DNA from: Candidatus Pacearchaeota archaeon
GTDB taxonomy: Archaea > Nanobdellota > Nanobdellia > Pacearchaeales > GW2011-AR1
Reading direction: 5' to 3'
Length of the DNA: 43,329 nucleotides
NCBI GenBank assembly: GCA_017609915.1
Contig: JAFCDA010000006.1
Location: 1 to 43,329, forward strand
Each line of letters opens with the position of its first letter. Position 1 is the stretch's first letter. Made by a program: the position numbers and the translations under genes. Of the stretch, positions 39,998 through 43,329 are shown piece after piece. The notes below the pieces were generated by a model, which made no database searches, was not told where the DNA came from, and was given only the letters and a program-made list of their open reading frames with translations.

Positions 39998-40645
39998 TTA
40001 TTTTTTCTTATTATTTTTCATTTTTCCACCAGGAGATTTAACTTTTCCACCCTCTTTTAAAAATTTATTAACAATCGCATGAGCCCCAATAATACAATTT
40101 TCCCCTACATTAACATAAGGATAACAAGTTGATCTAGTATAAAAAATAGTCCTATCCCCAATCTTCGCGCCTTTCTGTAAACAGACATACGGGCTTAATA
40201 TAACTCCCTTCCCAATTTCTACATCTCCCTCAATAGTAGAATAAGGTCCAATAATTGAAAAATCTCCTATTTTCTGATTTCCAATTCCTAAAAAAGTTGC
40301 AGTGTCATGAACATAAACTCCTTTTCCAAGTTCCATTCCTGTATTAAATCTAAGTTTAGAAGAAGGAAACTTAAAACCCATCCTTTCTAATTCAAAACAA
40401 GTTTCTAATCTCTTCCTAGGATTTTCTAAAAGAAATACTATAATATTATCTATGCCTTCTTCTTTTAATCTAGGCAAATCATTTCTATTACCGATTACAT
40501 TTACATCTAAAAATCCTTTATTTGAAAAATCATCTATAAGCCCAACAAGATTATATCCTTTTTGTAATGCTTCATTCTTATATCTATAAATAAATTCTCT
40601 TGCATTATCTCCTGCACCATATACAACTAATTTAGGTTTTCCCAT
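39998..40645 (-). CDS. NeuD/PglD-like sugar O-acyltransferase
   Basis: The N-terminus has a Rossmann-like LVVYGAGDNAREFI, then VNVIGNRNDL, as in PglD and NeuD enzymes that acetylate nucleotide-linked sugars. The C-terminal half is a left-handed beta helix with hexapeptide repeats (IGDFSIIGPYSTIEGDVEIGKGVILSP, KIGDRTIFYTR and NVGENCIIGAHAIVNK), ending in a basic tail. The likely role is surface-glycan modification. It stands alone, without other glycan genes nearby. Confidence 0.82.
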   Translation of the reverse strand: MGKPKLVVYGAGDNAREFIYRYKNEALQKGYNLVGLIDDFSNKGFLDVNVIGNRNDLPRLKEEGIDNIIVFLLENPRKRLETCFELERMGFKFPSSKLRFNTGMELGKGVYVHDTATFLGIGNQKIGDFSIIGPYSTIEGDVEIGKGVILSPYVCLQKGAKIGDRTIFYTRSTCYPYVNVGENCIIGAHAIVNKFLKEGGKVKSPGGKMKNNKKK

Positions 40646-40682
40646 TAAAAAAATATTCCAGAATACCTTTTAAATCTTTCCA

Positions 40683-41447
40683 TCACAAAACCCTAATCTC
40701 AACCCTATATCTAAATTTATAAGGTGCAATTTCTCCTGCTTTAACAACTCGAACAATTTTAATTCTCTTTCTCAATCCTTTGACTTCCTTTTTCAAGCCA
40801 TCAATAAGATTCTTTTTTTCACCAATATTACAAAAACCATAATAAAAAATTCTTCCACCTTTTTTACAAGCATTTAATCCTTGTTCTAAAAAACTATCTT
40901 TTAAATTAGGCCGAGCCATAACAACTACATCAAACTTACCTAATTTCTTACTAACTTTCTTTTTAACATCTCCTTGAATAATCTCAATCTTTCCTTTCAT
41001 TTTATTTAATTTTAAATTTTCTTTAAAATATTTACAACAATCTTTACCAATTTCAACTCCAACAATCTTAGCAGGTTTGCTTATTTTTTGAATAACAATT
41101 GGATAAATCCCAACTCCTGCAAACATAACTAAAACTCTATCTTTTTTCTTAATTTTTTTTGCAATTTCTTTTCTTTCATTGCTTAATCTACTAGAAAAAT
41201 AACAACTACTAACATTAAACTTAAACAAACAAGCATTTTCCACATGTAAAGCAATTAAATTCTTTTCTCCAGCAACATGTTTGACTTTAATAGTTCGCAA
41301 TCTTCCTTTAACATTTCCAACTTTTTCCACAACAGTTTTTACATTAGGAATTTTCAATAGTTTCTTAGCCTGAGCTAGTTTCTGCCTTTTATTCTTACCT
41401 TTTCCTTTAATTATTGCTATGTTTCCTAGTATATCATATGATGCCAT
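40683..41447 (-). CDS. Trm5/Taw-like tRNA G37 methyltransferase family protein
   Basis: A class I SAM methyltransferase: VLVMFAGVGIYPIVIQK (SAM loop), IVGVEIGKDCCKYFKENLKLNKMKG, IIQGDVKKKV and VVVMARPNLKDSFLEQGL replacing the NLP-type catalytic loop of Trm5, then GGRIFYYGF. The N-terminal part (IPNVKTVVEKVGNVKGRLRT, then EVENACLFKFNVSSCYFSSRLSNER-like) matches Trm5 proteins. m1G37 formation in tRNA is likely. Taw2-type aminocarboxypropyl transfer is possible, since the families share this core. At 254 aa it is at the short end. Confidence 0.82.
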   Translation of the reverse strand: MASYDILGNIAIIKGKGKNKRQKLAQAKKLLKIPNVKTVVEKVGNVKGRLRTIKVKHVAGEKNLIALHVENACLFKFNVSSCYFSSRLSNERKEIAKKIKKKDRVLVMFAGVGIYPIVIQKISKPAKIVGVEIGKDCCKYFKENLKLNKMKGKIEIIQGDVKKKVSKKLGKFDVVVMARPNLKDSFLEQGLNACKKGGRIFYYGFCNIGEKKNLIDGLKKEVKGLRKRIKIVRVVKAGEIAPYKFRYRVEIRVL

Positions 41448-41482
41448 TTTTTTATTAGTATCTTTTTCTATCTTTAAGGTGG

Positions 41483-41550
41483 GTTGATGAGTAGATTAAG
41501 TTCTCATCTTCATCTCTCCCTACGCTTATAAGATATTGATATAATATAAT
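41483..41550 (+). repeat. Dispersed intergenic element, copy 12
   Basis: GTTGATGAGTAGATTAAGTTCTCATC, then TTCATCTCTCCCTACGCTTATAAGATATTGATATAA. It lies in the divergent gap before the large end ORF. The first part forms an inverted repeat GATGAG/CTCATC. Confidence 0.6.
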
Positions 41551-41603
41551 CAACAATATTTATAAACAATCCCCTCTTTAAGAGAAAATAAAAAAAGGTT
41601 AAA

Positions 41604-43329
41604 ATGAGGTCTAAATTAAGTTTAGTAATTATGTCTTTATTTGTAATTCCATTAATCTCAGCTTATAGTTGGGGAGGCTCTGGCACTCCTTTTGATTATT
41701 TTAATAATGAATGGATAAAATTCACAGCAGTTTTAGTTGTATTATTTGCAATAATATATTATTTTGTTAAAAAGAAAACAGACAATGCACCTGTTTCTAC
41801 AATAGTAGGATTAGGTATTGCATCACTTTTAACAATTGCCTTAATGAAAAGAGGCATACTAGACTCTTTCTTAGAAGAAACAATTGTTGACTGGATTTTA
41901 ATTATTGGAATATTAGCTGTTATTTTCTTTTTATTTTATAAAATTGCATTTAAAGAAGATATGTATGGATCTAGAAAATTTTCTTTAATAGGATTTATAG
42001 CTTTATTAATTACTATTGCAGCAATTCCTTTGCTTGTAAATTTTGAAGATATTTTACCAGACAGTATTATATATGGGCCTTTTGGAGACTTTATTGAATT
42101 ACTCCAGGGGTTTTCAAATATTATATTTATAGGAGTAATCTTAGTAATATTTTATTTGGTTCTTAGGAAAATCTTTAAGGGTGGAAAAAGAGTAGCAAAA
42201 GGAGCAATAGGTGCTGGAAAATGGATAGGAAGAAGAAGACAAGCTGGAAGAGAGAGAACACAAAGAAGAAGAGAAGAGAGACAAAGAAGAAGAGAAGAAA
42301 GACAAGCTAGAGGAAATAGATCTTCTTGGAGACAAAGAAGAAGGGATAGAAGAAATGCAAGAAATCAAGGAGGACGCAGAAGTTTTAGACAAACATATAG
42401 AGATGCAAAAAGAACTAATAGAGATGCAGAACAAAGAGCAAAAAAAGAAGCTTGGGCAAAAAGAGAACAAGATAAAAAAGAAGAAGCAACTAAAAGATGG
42501 AAAGGTAGGGTGTCATTATTACAGGGAAGAGATAAAGCTAAACAAATGAAACTGCAAGCAAGACAAGCAGCAAAACAAACCGCAATACAAGAAAGAGAAA
42601 GAGCAAGAATACAAGCAGAACAAGAAAGAACTCAGAAATTTCATGCAAAACAACAAGAAAAAGCAAGAGCAATAACTCAAAAACAAAATGCTAAAGAAAG
42701 GATAATACAAAAAAGACAGGCAGATAAACAAGCAGAAATAGAAAGAAGAAGACAAGCAGAAAAACAAGCAGAACAAGAAAGAACTCAGAAATTTCATGCA
42801 AAACAACAAAAAGCAAGCTTTTGGCAAAGAAGAAAAGAAAAAAAAGAACAAAAACTACAAGCTGAAGCAAACATTTTAAAAAATAGAGCCTCAGCAGAAC
42901 AACAAAATCAAGAAAATGAAAAAAGATGGGCAGAAGAAGAAAGAAAAGCAAACAGACAGAAAACTGCAGATAAAATGAGAAAATTGTTAGAAAATAGAAG
43001 AAAGGCAGAAGCTGAAGCTAAAGAAAGAATTAAACAAAAAAGATTAAAAGCAGAACAAGAAGCTAAAAGAAAAGCTCAGGAAAAAGAAAGAGCAGAAGAA
43101 CAAGCTATTCAAGAAGAAAAAAGAAGAAAAGCAGAAGCTGAAGCTAAAAGAAAAGCTCAGGAAAAAGAAAGAGCAGAACAAAAAGCAAAACAAGAAGCTG
43201 AAGCTAAACAAAGAGCAGAAGAAAAAGCTAGAAAAGAAGCTGAAGCTAAAGTAGCTGAACAAAAAAGATTAGCTAATATAAGAAAAGAAAGAGAAGAAAA
43301 AGCTAGAAGATTAAGAAGAGAAAAAGAAG
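41604..43329 (+). CDS. Large membrane and coiled-coil protein, incomplete at window end (>575 aa)
   Basis: The ORF track omits this gene because no stop lies in the window; I read it open from ATG 41604 (MRSKLSLVIMSLFVIPLIS) to the last base. The first ~190 residues have a signal-like helix and about five membrane helices (for example FTAVLVVLFAIIYYFVKKK and IIFIGVILVIFYLVLR). From about residue 195 it is an extremely Arg/Lys/Gln/Glu/Ala-rich helix or coiled coil of more than 380 residues, like TolA-type or spacer proteins. A 46-nt exact repeat (42611-42656 and 42764-42809) and a 39-nt one (43059-43097 and 43140-43178) show internal duplication. The basic/polar tail suggests a cytosolic rod; function unknown. 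A TATTTATAAAC box precedes it by about 35 nt. Confidence 0.8.
   Translation, partial: MRSKLSLVIMSLFVIPLISAYSWGGSGTPFDYFNNEWIKFTAVLVVLFAIIYYFVKKKTDNAPVSTIVGLGIASLLTIALMKRGILDSFLEETIVDWILIIGILAVIFFLFYKIAFKEDMYGSRKFSLIGFIALLITIAAIPLLVNFEDILPDSIIYGPFGDFIELLQGFSNIIFIGVILVIFYLVLRKIFKGGKRVAKGAIGAGKWIGRRRQAGRERTQRRREERQRRREERQARGNRSSWRQRRRDRRNARNQGGRRSFRQTYRDAKRTNRDAEQRAKKEAWAKREQDKKEEATKRWKGRVSLLQGRDKAKQMKLQARQAAKQTAIQERERARIQAEQERTQKFHAKQQEKARAITQKQNAKERIIQKRQADKQAEIERRRQAEKQAEQERTQKFHAKQQKASFWQRRKEKKEQKLQAEANILKNRASAEQQNQENEKRWAEEERKANRQKTADKMRKLLENRRKAEAEAKERIKQKRLKAEQEAKRKAQEKERAEEQAIQEEKRRKAEAEAKRKAQEKERAEQKAKQEAEAKQRAEEKARKEAEAKVAEQKRLANIRKEREEKARRLRREKE

Noticed and set aside
42141-43262. Minus-strand Phe/Ser/Leu-rich ORFs
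   Set aside because: Antisense shadows of the Lys/Arg/Gln-rich coiled coil of the open plus-strand gene; the repeats cause long spurious frames.

Overview
The window reads as a chromosomal segment of a DPANN archaeon, most likely of the Woesearchaeota/Pacearchaeota (Nanobdellota) type. The evidence is archaeal information-processing genes throughout (Rpo7, Spt4, eS24, eS31/S27ae, eL41, RFC small and large subunits, RNase P Rpp30, archaeal GluRS and PheST, Elp3, Trm5-like methyltransferase, HerA-like ATPase), very AT-rich DNA, many TATA boxes about 25 nt from the start codon (leaderless genes), short or trimmed versions of several enzymes, and many small orphan membrane proteins. No rRNA is present, so the lineage is inferred. 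I see no CRISPR array, insertion sequence or integrase.

Layout. 1-3.5 kb: a Cys-containing orphan, tRNA-His, a short Elp3, an orphan and a DUF483-like Cys protein. 3.5-7.7 kb (minus): pilin-like protein, a GluRS without its anticodon-binding domain, a sodium/solute symporter and ScpA. 7.7-8.05 kb: a strong promoter with no gene behind it, a candidate ncRNA. 8-10.7 kb (minus): the rpo7-orphan-spt4-rps24e-orphans-rps27ae cluster and a 58-aa membrane protein absent from the ORF track. 11-15 kb (minus): a stand-alone N-domain like that of type IV pilus ATPases, a coiled-coil protein, tRNA-Trp, a nuclease with four HTH repeats, a PIN-like protein, an ORF lacking a standard start, and a conserved HTH protein. 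15-17.5 kb (plus): Fcf1-like PIN protein, DUF357, UMP kinase, Rpp30. 17.5-23.6 kb (plus): Nudix-pheS-membrane PRTase-like, then a GC-rich hairpin leader and NYN-mazG-mazG-pheT. 23.7-30.4 kb: four tRNA-linked blocks, a Ca2+-type P-ATPase, small membrane proteins, GIY-YIG, cupin, AbrB-PhoU. 30.5-33.7 kb (plus): two radical SAM enzymes flanking a 63-aa peptide, followed by a 2H phosphoesterase. 34-37.5 kb: eL41, rfcS, orphan, rfcL, OB-fold protein. 37.7-43.3 kb: membrane thioredoxin, HerA-like ATPase, NeuD-like acyltransferase, Trm5-like enzyme, and a large membrane/coiled-coil ORF that runs off the window.

The best candidate for an undescribed system is the radical SAM/peptide cassette at 30.5-33.7 kb. 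Its first enzyme gene and its peptide gene carry the same promoter module (TTATATAA-N7-ATTGACAAT) at identical spacing. The layout resembles a RiPP-like peptide-maturation locus with a phosphoesterase attached, but that function is inferred. Second is a degenerate intergenic element of about 50-70 bp, of which I find twelve copies in both orientations; it is not explained by genes or by promoters with consistent orientation.
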